Shown: one piece after another, positions 52,358 through 62,288 of the stretch
How the letters are laid out: every line of letters starts with the position of its first letter
How positions within the stretch are numbered: position 1 is the stretch's first letter
Assembly (NCBI GenBank): GCA_902577075.1
Contig: CACGXV010000001.1
Coordinates: 186,001-250,000 of the forward strand
Direction of reading: 5' to 3'
Origin: an uncultured Pelagibacteraceae bacterium
GTDB lineage: Bacteria > Pseudomonadota > Alphaproteobacteria > Pelagibacterales > Pelagibacteraceae
Length of the DNA: 64,000 nucleotides
Notes under the pieces: model-generated
What the model saw: only the letters and a program-made list of their open reading frames with translations
What the model was told of the DNA's origin: nothing
The model's database searches: none
Made by a program: the position numbers and the translations under genes

Positions 52358-53287
52358 ATGTTTTCTGTTTTATTTCCAGGTCAAGGTTCACAATCAGTTG
52401 GTATGGTTAAGGAATTATATGATAATTTCGAATACGTAAAAAATTTTTTTCAAGAAGCTGATGACACTCTTAAATTGCAAATTAGTAAACTAATTTTTGA
52501 AGGACCAAAAGAATTATTGGACCAAACTGAAAATACTCAACCGGCAATCTTCTTAGTAAGTTACTCAATATTTAATGTAATAAAAAAGGAAACTAGTTTT
52601 GATATAAGTAATGCTAATTGTTTTGCTGGACACTCTTTGGGAGAATATTCTGCTTTAGCTTGCTCTGGGGCAATTAATTTTAAAGAAACAATTAAACTTT
52701 TAAAAATCAGGGGGAATGCAATGCAAAATGCGGTTCCTCAAAATGAAGGTGGAATGGTTGCTGTGTTAGGAGAAGAATTTGATAAAGTTAAGAAACTTAT
52801 TGAAAATGGTAAAAGTAGTTACAATTGCTTTTTAGCAAATGATAATTCAAATGGTCAGGTTGTCATAAGTGGCAAAATTAGAGATATTGATCAATTTATA
52901 ATTGAATTAAAAGGTTTAAATATTAAAAATGTTAAATTACCCGTTTCTGCACCTTTTCATTGTTCTTTAATGAGCCCTGCTACAAAAATTATGGATAAAG
53001 AACTTAATAAAATAAATTTTTCTATTCCAAACAATATGATAGTTTCTAACGTGACAGCAAAGCCTTCAAATGATCCGCAAGAGCTAAAAAATCTTTTAAT
53101 TGAGCAAATTGAAAAACCGGTACGCTGGCGAGAAAGTATTATAAATATGATAAATCTAGGTAATAATAAGTTTATTGAAATTGGTCCTGGTAAGGTATTG
53201 TCAGGTCTTGTAAAAAGAATTGATAGAAATGTTGAGTTAATTCAAGTAAACAATGTTAATGATCTTAATAATCTAAATAATTTATGA
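52358..53287 (+). CDS. fabD: Malonyl-CoA:ACP transacylase
   Basis: Loads malonyl groups onto ACP to start fatty-acid elongation. The 309-residue protein has FPGQGSQSVGM at the N-terminus, nucleophile Ser in CFAGHSLGEYSAL, the conserved His in LPVSAPFHCSLM, and EIGPGKVLSGL near the C-terminus. I use ATG 52358 (MFSVLFPGQGSQ) over TTG 52343, which adds five residues. It overlaps fabG by 4 bp. The Asn-rich end (NNVNDLNNLNNL) reflects the A+T-rich genome. Confidence 0.95.
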   Translation: MFSVLFPGQGSQSVGMVKELYDNFEYVKNFFQEADDTLKLQISKLIFEGPKELLDQTENTQPAIFLVSYSIFNVIKKETSFDISNANCFAGHSLGEYSALACSGAINFKETIKLLKIRGNAMQNAVPQNEGGMVAVLGEEFDKVKKLIENGKSSYNCFLANDNSNGQVVISGKIRDIDQFIIELKGLNIKNVKLPVSAPFHCSLMSPATKIMDKELNKINFSIPNNMIVSNVTAKPSNDPQELKNLLIEQIEKPVRWRESIINMINLGNNKFIEIGPGKVLSGLVKRIDRNVELIQVNNVNDLNNLNNL

Positions 53288-54021
53288 TAGATTTAAAAAA
53301 CTTAAATATAGTCTTAACTGGAGCTACAGGAGTTATAGGAAATTCTATTCTTGACAAGTTAATTTCAGCAGGATCAAACGTTTTAGCGACTGGTACAAAT
53401 GAACAAAAATTAAAAACAATAAAAGACAAATATAAAAATATTAATGTTTTAAAATTTGATATAAGTGATCACGAAAAAATTGATGAATTTGTTGATAACT
53501 GTAGCAAAATTTTGTCAAACAAAATAGATGTTTTAGTAAATAATGCTGGTATCACACAAGATAATTTATCCATAAGAATGAAAGAAGATGAATGGAAAAA
53601 AATTATTGATATAAATCTTACTTCTACATTTCTGATTACTAAAAATGTTATTAAAAAAATGCTAAAATCAAAAAAAGGCAAGATAATAAATATTACTTCT
53701 GTTGTAGGACATACCGGAAATATTGGACAGGCAAATTATGCTGCTTCAAAGGCAGGAATTATTGCAATGTCAAAGAGCTTAGCTCTTGAGTATGGAAAAA
53801 AAAATATTACAATTAATTGTATTTCTCCAGGTTTTATAGTCTCAGATATGACTGCAAAAATTAGTGAAGAGCATACAGAATTAATGAAATCAAGGATATC
53901 ACTTAACAAATTTGGTAGTCCTGACGATGTCGCTAATTCGATTGCTTTTTTAAGTTCTAATTTATCAGATTATATAACAGGGGAGACTATACATGTTAAT
54001 GGAGGCATGTATTTTAGTTGA
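53284..54021 (+). CDS. fabG: 3-oxoacyl-ACP reductase
   Basis: NADPH-dependent ketoreductase of type II fatty-acid synthesis. The 245-residue SDR shows LTGATGVIGNSI (11-22), LVNNAGITQDNLSIRM, catalytic Ser in NITSVVGHTG, YAASKAGI with the Tyr and Lys, and the closing YITGETIHVNGGMYFS. Unlike the SDR at 25059, the catalytic set is intact. It follows fabD by overlap and precedes acpP; a promoter candidate for acpP overlaps its stop codon. Confidence 0.96.
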   Translation: MIDLKNLNIVLTGATGVIGNSILDKLISAGSNVLATGTNEQKLKTIKDKYKNINVLKFDISDHEKIDEFVDNCSKILSNKIDVLVNNAGITQDNLSIRMKEDEWKKIIDINLTSTFLITKNVIKKMLKSKKGKIINITSVVGHTGNIGQANYAASKAGIIAMSKSLALEYGKKNITINCISPGFIVSDMTAKISEEHTELMKSRISLNKFGSPDDVANSIAFLSSNLSDYITGETIHVNGGMYFS

Positions 54022-54045
54022 CAAAATAGATAAAATATTTATTAA
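54018..54045 (+). promoter_or_regulatory. acpP promoter candidate overlapping the fabG stop
   Basis: TTGACA (perfect -35) at 54018-54023 overlaps the fabG TGA. After 16 bp comes TATTAA at 54040-54045 as a -10 box. This would give acpP its own strong transcript, in keeping with the need for much more ACP than FabD or FabG. The -10 is imperfect, so this is a candidate only. Confidence 0.5.
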
Positions 54046-54068
54046 CGAATTAACTAAAAGGGAACAAA

Positions 54069-54308
54069 ATGTCAGATGATATTTCAAGCAAAGTTAAAAA
54101 AATTGTTGCAGATCACTTAGGTATAGATGAAGCTAAAGTAAACGATGACTCAAGCTTTATTGATGATCTTGGTGCAGATAGTTTAGATACAGTGGAGCTA
54201 GTTATGGCTTTTGAGGAGGAATTTGGATCTGAGATATCTGATAGCGATGCAGAAAAAATTTTGACTGTTGGTGATGCAGTTAAATTTATAGAAAACAAAG
54301 CAAATTAA
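54069..54308 (+). CDS. acpP: Acyl carrier protein
   Basis: Carries acyl chains on a 4'-phosphopantetheine arm. The 79-residue acidic protein has the attachment Ser in [19 protein letters not shown] (about 35-53), with the usual DSL motif, and is flanked by helices I and III. Strikingly acidic in a Lys-rich genome, as expected. It has an AGGGA ribosome site and probably its own promoter. It is followed not by fabF but by gmk 15 bp later. Confidence 0.97.
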   Translation: MSDDISSKVKKIVADHLGIDEAKVNDDSSFIDDLGADSLDTVELVMAFEEEFGSEISDSDAEKILTVGDAVKFIENKAN

Positions 54309-54323
54309 TTTTTTTTTACTTAA

Positions 54324-54956
54324 ATGGCTGCAAAAAAAAGAGGGATGATAGTCATTTTATCCTCACCCTCGGGCGCAGGCAAAACTACATTAGTTAGAAA
54401 AATTTCTATAAGAAATAAATTCAAAACATCAATTTCTCACACTACTAGGAAACCAAGAGTAAATGAAAAAAATGGTAAAGACTATTATTTCATAAATAAT
54501 AAAGAATTTAAAATTCTAATAAAGAAGAGAAAGTTTTTAGAACATGCTAAAGTTTTTAAAAATTATTATGGATCTCTTAAAGAATATGTAATTGATCAAC
54601 TTGAAAATGGAGAAAATGTTATTTTTGATATTGATTGGCAAGGCACCAGGCAGATAATAAGCAAAAAATTAAAATATAAAATACTTACTATTTTTATACT
54701 GCCCCCATCAAAAAAAGAATTATTCAGCAGATTAATGAAAAGAGATCAAAAGGATAAAAAAATTGCGAGTGAAAGAATGAAACAATTTAAAACAGATGTT
54801 ATGCATTGGAAGGATTATGACTACACAGTTATTAATGATAAGGTTGAATTCTGTTATAAAGAAATAATGAATATCATAAATAAAAATAAAAAAATAAAAT
54901 TTAATTTAAATTACAAAAATTTTATTAAAAACCATATAAAAAATTTAATCAATTAA
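54324..54956 (+). CDS. gmk: Guanylate kinase
   Basis: Phosphorylates GMP to GDP with ATP. The 210-residue protein has the P-loop [12 protein letters not shown] (13-24), [19 protein letters not shown] for GMP binding, [13 protein letters not shown] (Walker B region) and [15 protein letters not shown]. Length is normal. It complements guaB and guaA at the other end of the window. The Lys/Asn-rich C-terminal extension overlaps the convergent rsmA end by 12 bp. Confidence 0.95.
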   Translation: MAAKKRGMIVILSSPSGAGKTTLVRKISIRNKFKTSISHTTRKPRVNEKNGKDYYFINNKEFKILIKKRKFLEHAKVFKNYYGSLKEYVIDQLENGENVIFDIDWQGTRQIISKKLKYKILTIFILPPSKKELFSRLMKRDQKDKKIASERMKQFKTDVMHWKDYDYTVINDKVEFCYKEIMNIINKNKKIKFNLNYKNFIKNHIKNLIN

Positions 54957-55742
54957 AGCTTCATACATTTCACAAATTTTGTAGTAAGTTAGGTTATTTA
55001 AATTTTGAGGTCTTAGGTTTAATTCTAAATTTAAATTTTCTGCAATATCTTCAAAATTTTTAAATAAAAATTTTAAAGGTTGCTTTATCATTTTTCTTCT
55101 TTGACTAAAAAATATATTAGTAATATGTTCTAAATTTTTTGGATCTTTTAAATTATAATATTTTTTCTTTGGCGTTAATTTTAATAAAGTGCTGTTGATT
55201 TTAGGTGATGGAACAAAACTACTAGGCTCTATATCCAGAATTTTTTCTATGTCCAGCTTCCAATTTGAAAGTACAGATAATCTTCCATAACTTTTAGAAT
55301 TTGTTTCTGCAATAATTCTATCTGCAACTTCTTTCTGAAACATTAAAATAAATTTTTTACAAAAACTGTCTAAGTTACCAATTTTTATCCATTTTGCTAA
55401 GACTTGTGTCGAAACATTATAGGGAAGGTTTCCAAATATAATTAAATTTTTATTATCATATATTTCATAAGAAAATTTAAGCATATCCTCGTTAATTACT
55501 TTTATTTTATTTCCAAATCTTTTATTTAAATGATCTATCATTCTTTTGTCCTTCTCTATGACAACGAACTCTTTTGGTTTTTTTTCAAGAATTTTCTCAG
55601 TTAGATTTCCAGTGCCAGGTCCAACTTCTAATATTGTATCATTATTATTAATATCACCAATCTCAGCAATTAAATTAATGATTTTTTTATCTTTTAAAAA
55701 GTTTTGTCCTAAACTTTTTTTTGCGATTATATTATTTAACAT
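54945..55742 (-). CDS. rsmA: 16S rRNA dimethyladenosine transferase
   Basis: Dimethylates A1518/A1519 of 16S rRNA (KsgA). The 265-residue protein starts with [15 protein letters not shown] and the SAM motif [16 protein letters not shown] (38-53); [17 protein letters not shown] is the N-L-P-Y catalytic motif. [14 protein letters not shown] and [12 protein letters not shown] follow as usual. It overlaps pdxA by 11 bp, keeping the widespread surA-pdxA-rsmA order. Confidence 0.95.
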   Translation of the reverse strand: MLNNIIAKKSLGQNFLKDKKIINLIAEIGDINNNDTILEVGPGTGNLTEKILEKKPKEFVVIEKDKRMIDHLNKRFGNKIKVINEDMLKFSYEIYDNKNLIIFGNLPYNVSTQVLAKWIKIGNLDSFCKKFILMFQKEVADRIIAETNSKSYGRLSVLSNWKLDIEKILDIEPSSFVPSPKINSTLLKLTPKKKYYNLKDPKNLEHITNIFFSQRRKMIKQPLKFLFKNFEDIAENLNLELNLRPQNLNNLTYYKICEMYEALID

Positions 55743-56697
55743 TTTCTAAAAAATTTAAAGCGTAAATGATAGAGGATGGATCAGATTTATTCTTACCGAT
55801 CATTTCAAAGTTTGGACCATGATCTGGTGTAATTCTTATAAAGGGCAGACCAAGAGTGATATTTATTGCATTAAATTTAAATAAAGTTTTTACTGGCGTA
55901 AGTACTTGATCATGATACATGCCTATTACCACATCAAACTTATTAATATTTTTCTCTAAAAAAAAGGTATCTGCCGCATAAGGACCTGAAACATTAATTT
56001 TCTTCTTTAAAAGATATTTTATTGCAGGAATAATTTCTTTTTTTTCTTCACTAACAAAATCATTACTCTCACAGTGTGGGTTTAATCCTAAAACTGCGAT
56101 TTCAGGTTTTCTCTTTAATTTTAAATTATAAAAGTTATCTATCTTAATAATATTATTTATTATTTTTTGTCTTTTTACTAATTTAGAGACATATTTAACA
56201 GGTATGTGAGTAGTTAACGGATTTACAGCTAAATTTTTATTATAGATTAACATTACTGGATCTATAGAATTAGTTTTATTAGCTATATATTCTGTTACGC
56301 CAGGAAATTTTTTTTTAAGAAAATGTTTTTTAGAAATTGGCCCATTGATGAGAACGTTAGCTTTTTTATTTTTAATAAGTTTTAAACTTAAATCGAAGCA
56401 ATCTTCTATATATTTAGCAGAATGTTTTGATATTTTGGAAAAAGCCTTTTTAGATTTGTAATCAATATTAATTATGTTAATTTTTTTTTTTAATGAGTAT
56501 TTAATATCATCTATTTTATTTAATTTTAATTTATAATTGAGTCTTTTCATCTGTTTTAGTAACAGTTTATTATTTCCAATTAAAACTATTTTATTTTTTG
56601 TTTTGTTGAAGTTTTTAGTTTTAAAATATTTAAATAAAATTTCAGAAAATGTTGAGTTGGGTTCTCCAAGCACTATTAAAACCACTTTAGTATTCAT
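55732..56697 (-). CDS. pdxA: 4-hydroxythreonine-4-phosphate dehydrogenase
   Basis: Oxidises 4-phosphohydroxy-L-threonine in pyridoxal-5'-phosphate synthesis. The 321-residue protein has VLINGPISKKHF, GVTEYIANKTN, TTHIPVKYVSKLV, VLGLNPHCESND, YHDQVLTPVKTLFKFNAINITLGLPFIRITPDHG and the closing SSIIYALNFLE. The metal-binding His residues are in the T-T-H, Y-H-D and P-D-H-G parts. It is between rsmA and surA with 11-bp overlaps on both sides. Confidence 0.94.
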   Translation of the reverse strand: MNTKVVLIVLGEPNSTFSEILFKYFKTKNFNKTKNKIVLIGNNKLLLKQMKRLNYKLKLNKIDDIKYSLKKKINIINIDYKSKKAFSKISKHSAKYIEDCFDLSLKLIKNKKANVLINGPISKKHFLKKKFPGVTEYIANKTNSIDPVMLIYNKNLAVNPLTTHIPVKYVSKLVKRQKIINNIIKIDNFYNLKLKRKPEIAVLGLNPHCESNDFVSEEKKEIIPAIKYLLKKKINVSGPYAADTFFLEKNINKFDVVIGMYHDQVLTPVKTLFKFNAINITLGLPFIRITPDHGPNFEMIGKNKSDPSSIIYALNFLENVK

Positions 56698-57619
56698 TTA
56701 TATCAATATTTTTTTTAAGTTTTTTATAATAAATAGTTGAAAAATTATTTAATTGTCTATTAGTTTCATTCTTAATCAGTCTTTTTAGTTGTTCATCAAT
56801 ATTAATTTTTTGATTAGTTTCTTTTTTGTTGTTTAATTTTATTAAGATATAGCCATTTTGAAGTTTTATTGGTTTGCTTATCTGATCAATTTTCAAATTT
56901 TTAATTTCAGATCCTATTTTTTTTGAAATCTGAAACTCATTAACCCAACCTATTAATCCACCTTTTTTAGCAGTATTCGATATACTATAAATATTAGCTG
57001 TATTTTCAAAACCTATACTGTCAATACTTTCGTTAATTTCAGATATTTTTTCTTCTATGCTTTTTTCTGCACTTTGTGAAAAAAATATTTCAGATAAATT
57101 ATATGTAAATTTTTTATTTTTATTATTAAACTGTTCAATAATATTACTTTTTAATTCTTCCTTATTTATTACAACGTTTTCAACGTATTTTTTATATATT
57201 GTTTGATTCCACAAAGCTTCAATTAATAATTTTTGTTTTATGTTGTTATAATCTAATTCAATATGATTTAATATTTGTTTAAACTCCTCCTTATTTTTTA
57301 AATTTTTTTTTTTTATTAAATTATTTTCTACTACCTCTAATAATTTATTATTTTTTTTAATATCGAATATTTTCTCAACTTCTTTTTTTTTTATTATTTC
57401 GTTAATTAAAGAATCAATAGCTATTTTATTTATTTTTGATTTATCAAGATCCTGCAATTTATTATTTAAAAAAAATAAGTATTTTTTTTCATTTTCGATA
57501 TCTATATTTGTGATTATTTCATCTTGGATCTTAAATTTAATCTCAACTACATTAGCTAGTAGGGTTTTTTGCAAATAAAAAAAATTTGTAAGAATAATTA
57601 ATATAATTATTTTTTTCAT
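56687..57619 (-). CDS. surA: SurA-type periplasmic chaperone/peptidyl-prolyl isomerase
   Basis: Helps fold outer-membrane proteins, probably including LptD made next door. The 310-residue protein starts with a signal segment (KKIIILIILTNFFYLQKTLLA), then an N-terminal SurA chaperone domain (IKFKIQDEIITNIDIENEKKYL) and one parvulin domain around GGLIGWVNEFQISKKIGSEI and QNGYILIKLNNKKE. E. coli SurA is about 428 residues with two parvulin domains, so this is a shortened single-domain form. It lies 2 bp after lptD. Confidence 0.85.
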   Translation of the reverse strand: MKKIIILIILTNFFYLQKTLLANVVEIKFKIQDEIITNIDIENEKKYLFFLNNKLQDLDKSKINKIAIDSLINEIIKKKEVEKIFDIKKNNKLLEVVENNLIKKKNLKNKEEFKQILNHIELDYNNIKQKLLIEALWNQTIYKKYVENVVINKEELKSNIIEQFNNKNKKFTYNLSEIFFSQSAEKSIEEKISEINESIDSIGFENTANIYSISNTAKKGGLIGWVNEFQISKKIGSEIKNLKIDQISKPIKLQNGYILIKLNNKKETNQKINIDEQLKRLIKNETNRQLNNFSTIYYKKLKKNIDINEY

Positions 57620-57621
57620 TA

Positions 57622-60015
57622 TTACTCAAATATTGTGTTAGCCGACCCCCGCAATTCTGCAAATGGAATAAATCTAATTAAAAAAAATAAACTTTCATCT
57701 GGCAAAAGGTTACCGTCTCTAAAAAATTTTTTTTCATACTCAAAAGATGCAGACAAACAATCTGTTTCATATTTATATGCTAATTTATAAAACTGAGTAA
57801 AATCATCTTTTAAATCTTTTGTTGTGTCAAATTTCAAAGAATGTTCATTTGAAAAATTAAATTCTGTATTATTTGATATTAACTCTGAATTACCCAATTC
57901 ATGATTTTCTGTAATATAATCAAAAGTTGTTACAACTTTGTTAGTTCCTAATTTTGCAGTAATAGCATCGTAATTTGAGAAATGCAGATCTCTATCATAT
58001 GAAAAATTATAACTAATTTCAAATTTATCATCAAATTTATAAAATATATCTCCAACTAAATCAGATCTAGTTTGATCTAACTTAGATTTACTAGGAAGTG
58101 CCTGATTTTTTTTATCTTTAAATATACTTCCGATGTTAAATCCAAATATTTTATCATTTTGAAAATTTTGCTTTTCAAATTCTAGACCCAGTGTAAGTGA
58201 CTTTCCTTTTTCAACCATGTCTGATCTACCAATTCTATTTGGCGAAAAAATATTACTATAGTCCATTCTAGATCCTGTAGCAGAAATATTTTTTCCATTA
58301 GTTGGACTAAATCTGAATTGTGCAATAGGTTTCAAAAAGTTATTGCCTTCATTTAAAGACTTTTTAAGCGGTAATTCAGATTTCAACAAAAATGTTCCAA
58401 AAATTTCATGGTCATTTTTATTGTCATATACCGTAGAATTCTCAGAGTAAGTATTAAAATTCTTTAACAAAAAACTATAGTTTGATACTATTCCACCTGC
58501 TGATAAGGTATCATATGATTCAAATTCAAAATCATTATTAATTAAAGTTTCATTTATATTTGTGTCATAAAACTTTTGGTATCCAGATGATGAAAAATTG
58601 AATTGGCCATTATAGCTCTCATCTAAATCAATACTTTTACTAAAATCAAAATCAGGAAAAATATACTGATACTTATCACTATTTTTTTTAGATAAGTCCT
58701 CATAAAATCTTACTGCACTACTTAGTCTAGTATTTTCATCAATATCTTTATTTATTCTTAAATGAGAAGACAAAACGCTATCACTTTTTATAATTGGCGT
58801 ATAACTTTTAATATCATGAATTTTTAAATAGTTGTCGTTATTTACATTTTGTAGTTTTAAATCATAGTTTGTGCTATCGTCCAACTCTCCATCAAGACTT
58901 ACAAAAATATGCGAGCTTGTATTACTGTCATCACGATTGATACTAAAGTCAGTTATTAAATTTGAATTTTCAAACGCCTCTCTATACTCTGTGTGTAGAA
59001 TAAGATTATTATCCATATAAATTCTTGGTTTAAAAGTAAGATCTCTTGAATTTGATAAATTGTAAAAGTAAGGAATGTTAATTGATGAACCCAAATTATC
59101 TGATCCTTTATAAAATGGTGTCAAAAATCCTGACTTTCTTTTTACTGTTGGATCAGGATGGCTAAAATATGGAATGTAAAAAACTTTTTGATTGAAAACT
59201 CTGAGCCAAGATTTCTCATATTCAAATAATCTTTTTATTTTGTTGTGCGTAAATATTTCACTCTGCATCTCCCATCCTCTACATTTTTTGTTTTGAATAT
59301 TACAGGTGCTAAAAACTGTCTTATAAATCTTTGTACTTTGTTCGTTAGAAACAACACTTTTGCCACGTAAGAGAGGGTCATTTTGTTCGTTACCAAAAAA
59401 AGAGTCCTCAAATTCAACAAATACCTCTTTTCCCACAATTTCATTTTCTTTAAGTAGAACTTTTGAATTTTCAAAATAATATTTGTTAAAATTTTTATCA
59501 GTAACAATAACTTTCTTAGATGATATTAATTCAGGAATAATTTCAAAAACTAAGCCTTTTTTGAATAAAAACTTATTTTCATTTTTGTCGCTAACATCTG
59601 TATATTCATTGGTTGATATTTTATTTAAATTTCTATCATACAAAACATTAGATGAATTAATCCGATAATTCTCCTCGCTTTTTATAAATGTATCACTCTT
59701 TGAAAATACTAAATTTTTTAGCTTATCATAAATTATTTTTTGACTTTCAATATAAATTTTATTTTCATTATCGAAATATTTAACATTGTCTATAACAACT
59801 AACTCAGAAATTATTTTATTATATATAAATTTGTCTCCTTCAATTATTAAATTACTTTCTGGAATTTTTGCCTTTCCTTTTGTTGCAAAAATCATATTTC
59901 CGTTATCTTCAATTTTAATATTTTTTGAGTCAAAAAAAATCGTTTCAGCTTTTAAATTTGAACTTAAAAAAATTAAAATAATGATTACTGTTTCTAAAAA
60001 AAATTTATGATTCAT
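57622..60015 (-). CDS. lptD: LPS-assembly outer-membrane protein LptD
   Basis: Places lipopolysaccharide into the outer membrane. The 797-residue protein has a signal peptide, an N-terminal OstA/jellyroll (KAKIPESNLIIEGDKFIYNK; SPDTFIKSEENY-like repeats), then FSTCNIQNKKCRGWEMQSEI with the paired Cys, and ADCL-like YETDCLSASFEYEKKFFRD at the C-terminus, followed by a beta-barrel pattern. These Cys residues may form the inter-domain disulfide. Presence of lptD with lptF/lptG indicates an LPS-bearing outer membrane. Confidence 0.93.
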   Translation of the reverse strand: MNHKFFLETVIIILIFLSSNLKAETIFFDSKNIKIEDNGNMIFATKGKAKIPESNLIIEGDKFIYNKIISELVVIDNVKYFDNENKIYIESQKIIYDKLKNLVFSKSDTFIKSEENYRINSSNVLYDRNLNKISTNEYTDVSDKNENKFLFKKGLVFEIIPELISSKKVIVTDKNFNKYYFENSKVLLKENEIVGKEVFVEFEDSFFGNEQNDPLLRGKSVVSNEQSTKIYKTVFSTCNIQNKKCRGWEMQSEIFTHNKIKRLFEYEKSWLRVFNQKVFYIPYFSHPDPTVKRKSGFLTPFYKGSDNLGSSINIPYFYNLSNSRDLTFKPRIYMDNNLILHTEYREAFENSNLITDFSINRDDSNTSSHIFVSLDGELDDSTNYDLKLQNVNNDNYLKIHDIKSYTPIIKSDSVLSSHLRINKDIDENTRLSSAVRFYEDLSKKNSDKYQYIFPDFDFSKSIDLDESYNGQFNFSSSGYQKFYDTNINETLINNDFEFESYDTLSAGGIVSNYSFLLKNFNTYSENSTVYDNKNDHEIFGTFLLKSELPLKKSLNEGNNFLKPIAQFRFSPTNGKNISATGSRMDYSNIFSPNRIGRSDMVEKGKSLTLGLEFEKQNFQNDKIFGFNIGSIFKDKKNQALPSKSKLDQTRSDLVGDIFYKFDDKFEISYNFSYDRDLHFSNYDAITAKLGTNKVVTTFDYITENHELGNSELISNNTEFNFSNEHSLKFDTTKDLKDDFTQFYKLAYKYETDCLSASFEYEKKFFRDGNLLPDESLFFLIRFIPFAELRGSANTIFE

Positions 60016-61090
60016 TTAGTTTTGTTAGTCCCATTAAACATATTAAAAAAATTAGTACTTGAGGTAACCATACTGCAGCCTCAACAGGTAAAGTCTCATT
60101 TTTTCCAAATAAAATTAAAAAATAATTAATATAGTAAAAAATTACTGAAACCAATACCCCTATAACAATTAAAAAAAACTTTGATTTTATAAAGTCTAGC
60201 TTAAACATCAATAAAGCTCCAATAATAGTTGTTAAAGTGAGATAAAATGGGATGCTATATAATTTATTTAAATGCAATTTAACCTCTGTCGCTGAATATC
60301 CTATAGATTTATAGTTCTCTTTTAATTTAAGAAGCTGAAGTATATTTAAGGAGTTTAAATTTGAATACAAATTTGAAATAATATCACTATTAAATGATGA
60401 CAAATATCTATAGTCTTTGAGTTCTCTTAATATTTTTTTATCCTCATAAATTTTAACATTTTTTAAAATCCATTTTTTTTTAATAATATTCGCTTCATCC
60501 GAGACAATTGTATTTATTAATTTATAATTAGTATCAAGCTCAATAATCTTAAGTTTCTCTAATTTATCAACTTTATAGACTTGAGCATTTATTATAAATA
60601 TTCTATTGCCATCTTTATTTTTTTCTTTAATCCACAATCCATCTTCATTTACTACAGCTAAATGGTCTCCTGCATCTGAATATTTATATTTTACATTTAA
60701 ATAAAGACTTTTTAAATTGGCTGAAAATGAGTAGTAAACGATTATTATAATTATACCTGTAATTAGTGAAACAATAGAGATGATCATGGTAATTTTTGTA
60801 TTATTAATTCCATTAGCTCTAAGTAATTCAATTTCTTCATTATCATAAAGATTAATAAAAAAGAACATAACCCCTAAAAGGAATATAAAAGGAAGAATTT
60901 CAAAAATAATTGAGGGTATATTTAAAATAGTTAAAATTATTGGATAATAAAGCTCACTTTCTTTATTTTCAAAATATTTAATTTCTTCAAATATATTTAG
61001 AAAAAAGCTTAAAAAAATAAATACTATTAAAATAATCGAAATATTTTTTAAGAAAAGTTTTGTTAAATAATTTTCGTGTTGTTTCAACAT
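60005..61090 (-). CDS. lptG: LPS export ABC transporter permease LptG
   Basis: A 361-residue inner-membrane permease of the YjgP/YjgQ family: helix pair near the N-terminus (about 15-31 and 59-79), the DNEEIELLRANGINNTKI coupling motif that contacts the ATPase (about 79-96), a periplasmic beta-jellyroll stretch, and three C-terminal helices. It overlaps lptD by 11 bp. I assign LptG by order, because it is the second of the two homologues and next to lptD. lptB and lptC are not in the window. Confidence 0.87.
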   Translation of the reverse strand: MLKQHENYLTKLFLKNISIILIVFIFLSFFLNIFEEIKYFENKESELYYPIILTILNIPSIIFEILPFIFLLGVMFFFINLYDNEEIELLRANGINNTKITMIISIVSLITGIIIIIVYYSFSANLKSLYLNVKYKYSDAGDHLAVVNEDGLWIKEKNKDGNRIFIINAQVYKVDKLEKLKIIELDTNYKLINTIVSDEANIIKKKWILKNVKIYEDKKILRELKDYRYLSSFNSDIISNLYSNLNSLNILQLLKLKENYKSIGYSATEVKLHLNKLYSIPFYLTLTTIIGALLMFKLDFIKSKFFLIVIGVLVSVIFYYINYFLILFGKNETLPVEAAVWLPQVLIFLICLMGLTKLNES

Positions 61091-62235
61091 TACAAATAAC
61101 TAAGTTTAAATTTTGTGAAGATTAATAATACAAAATAATAAATTAAAACTAAAATGATAGGTAAACTTAATATAAGATATGAAAAATTAATTGAATTTAA
61201 AAAATATTTAATACTTATTTGTGATATAATTATAATTACAATACCTGTTAAAAAAATATTAATTTTATGTAATTTTAAAAAATATTTAGACTTTGGTTCA
61301 ATAACTAAACTCGCAGCAATAAGTGAAATTACAAGTATATAAAAAGGAAGAATTAGCCTTTTATACAACTCTTCGCCGAGTGATTTAACTGTCCTTTCAT
61401 GGCATGCCTCATTGTCTGGACTATTAATAAACTTGCTCTTATGTAATTCTTTATTTTGATATAATTCTTTAATACAATTAATCATTACAATTGAGTCTAA
61501 TTCCTGAATTTTTTGGTCTGTGATTGTTTTGGTTGAAAAATTTGATAAATCATAATCTGTTTTTGAAAAGTTTAAAGTGTAAGTATTATCTTCATTGATA
61601 TTTGTTATCCCACCATTAAATAGTCTTAATACGTATTTCTTATTTTTTTTTATTATAGAACCATTTTCTGCAACAATTATTTTTGAACCATTATCTATTT
61701 TCTCATTAATATAAATTTTTTTAAGCCTCCCATCTTTTTGATAATCCTCAACAAATATTGTTAGATTTTTTACGACATTTATAAATTTTTTTTCAGATAT
61801 TAGTTTTGGAAAAAAATCAATATTTGATTCTTTTATGTATAATCTTCCAAGGTTTTGTGATTTAGGGACAATAAAAAGGTTTAAAACTAATTGTAAAATT
61901 AAAAAAAATAAAGAAAAGAATAAAATAAAATTGATAAATTTAATTTTTTGAATTCCGTTATTCCAAAAAACAATTAATTCATTTGAATTATTGTATTTAT
62001 TAATTACATAAAAAATAGATATAAAAAAAACAAAAATTATAGTCTTGCTAAATATTTTTGGCAAACCAAGAGAAACATAGTAAAAATAGACATCTAAACT
62101 ATGTCCATCATCAGAAACTAGATCTAACAAGTTAACAGCTTGTATAATCCACACGATGAAAGTAATGCTAAAAGATGCTATAAAAAAGAAATTTAGAATA
62201 TCTAAAGAAAATTTACGAAAAATTAATTTATTCAT
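61090..62235 (-). CDS. lptF: LPS export ABC transporter permease LptF
   Basis: The 381-residue partner of LptG with the same six-helix YjgP/YjgQ plan: helices near 15-35, 55-75 and 100-122, then a periplasmic beta domain (about 130-270), then helices to the C-terminus. YNNSNELIVFWNNGIQKIKF is the coupling motif. The conserved C-terminal cluster contains RLILPFYILVISLIAASLVI. It overlaps lptG by 1 bp. The start ATG at 62235 lies 53 bp from the divergent pepA. Confidence 0.87.
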   Translation of the reverse strand: MNKLIFRKFSLDILNFFFIASFSITFIVWIIQAVNLLDLVSDDGHSLDVYFYYVSLGLPKIFSKTIIFVFFISIFYVINKYNNSNELIVFWNNGIQKIKFINFILFFSLFFLILQLVLNLFIVPKSQNLGRLYIKESNIDFFPKLISEKKFINVVKNLTIFVEDYQKDGRLKKIYINEKIDNGSKIIVAENGSIIKKNKKYVLRLFNGGITNINEDNTYTLNFSKTDYDLSNFSTKTITDQKIQELDSIVMINCIKELYQNKELHKSKFINSPDNEACHERTVKSLGEELYKRLILPFYILVISLIAASLVIEPKSKYFLKLHKINIFLTGIVIIIISQISIKYFLNSINFSYLILSLPIILVLIYYFVLLIFTKFKLSYL

Positions 62236-62288
62236 TGAAATTTATGTTTTAATAAATATACAACAATATCTAACAAATATTCAAAAAA

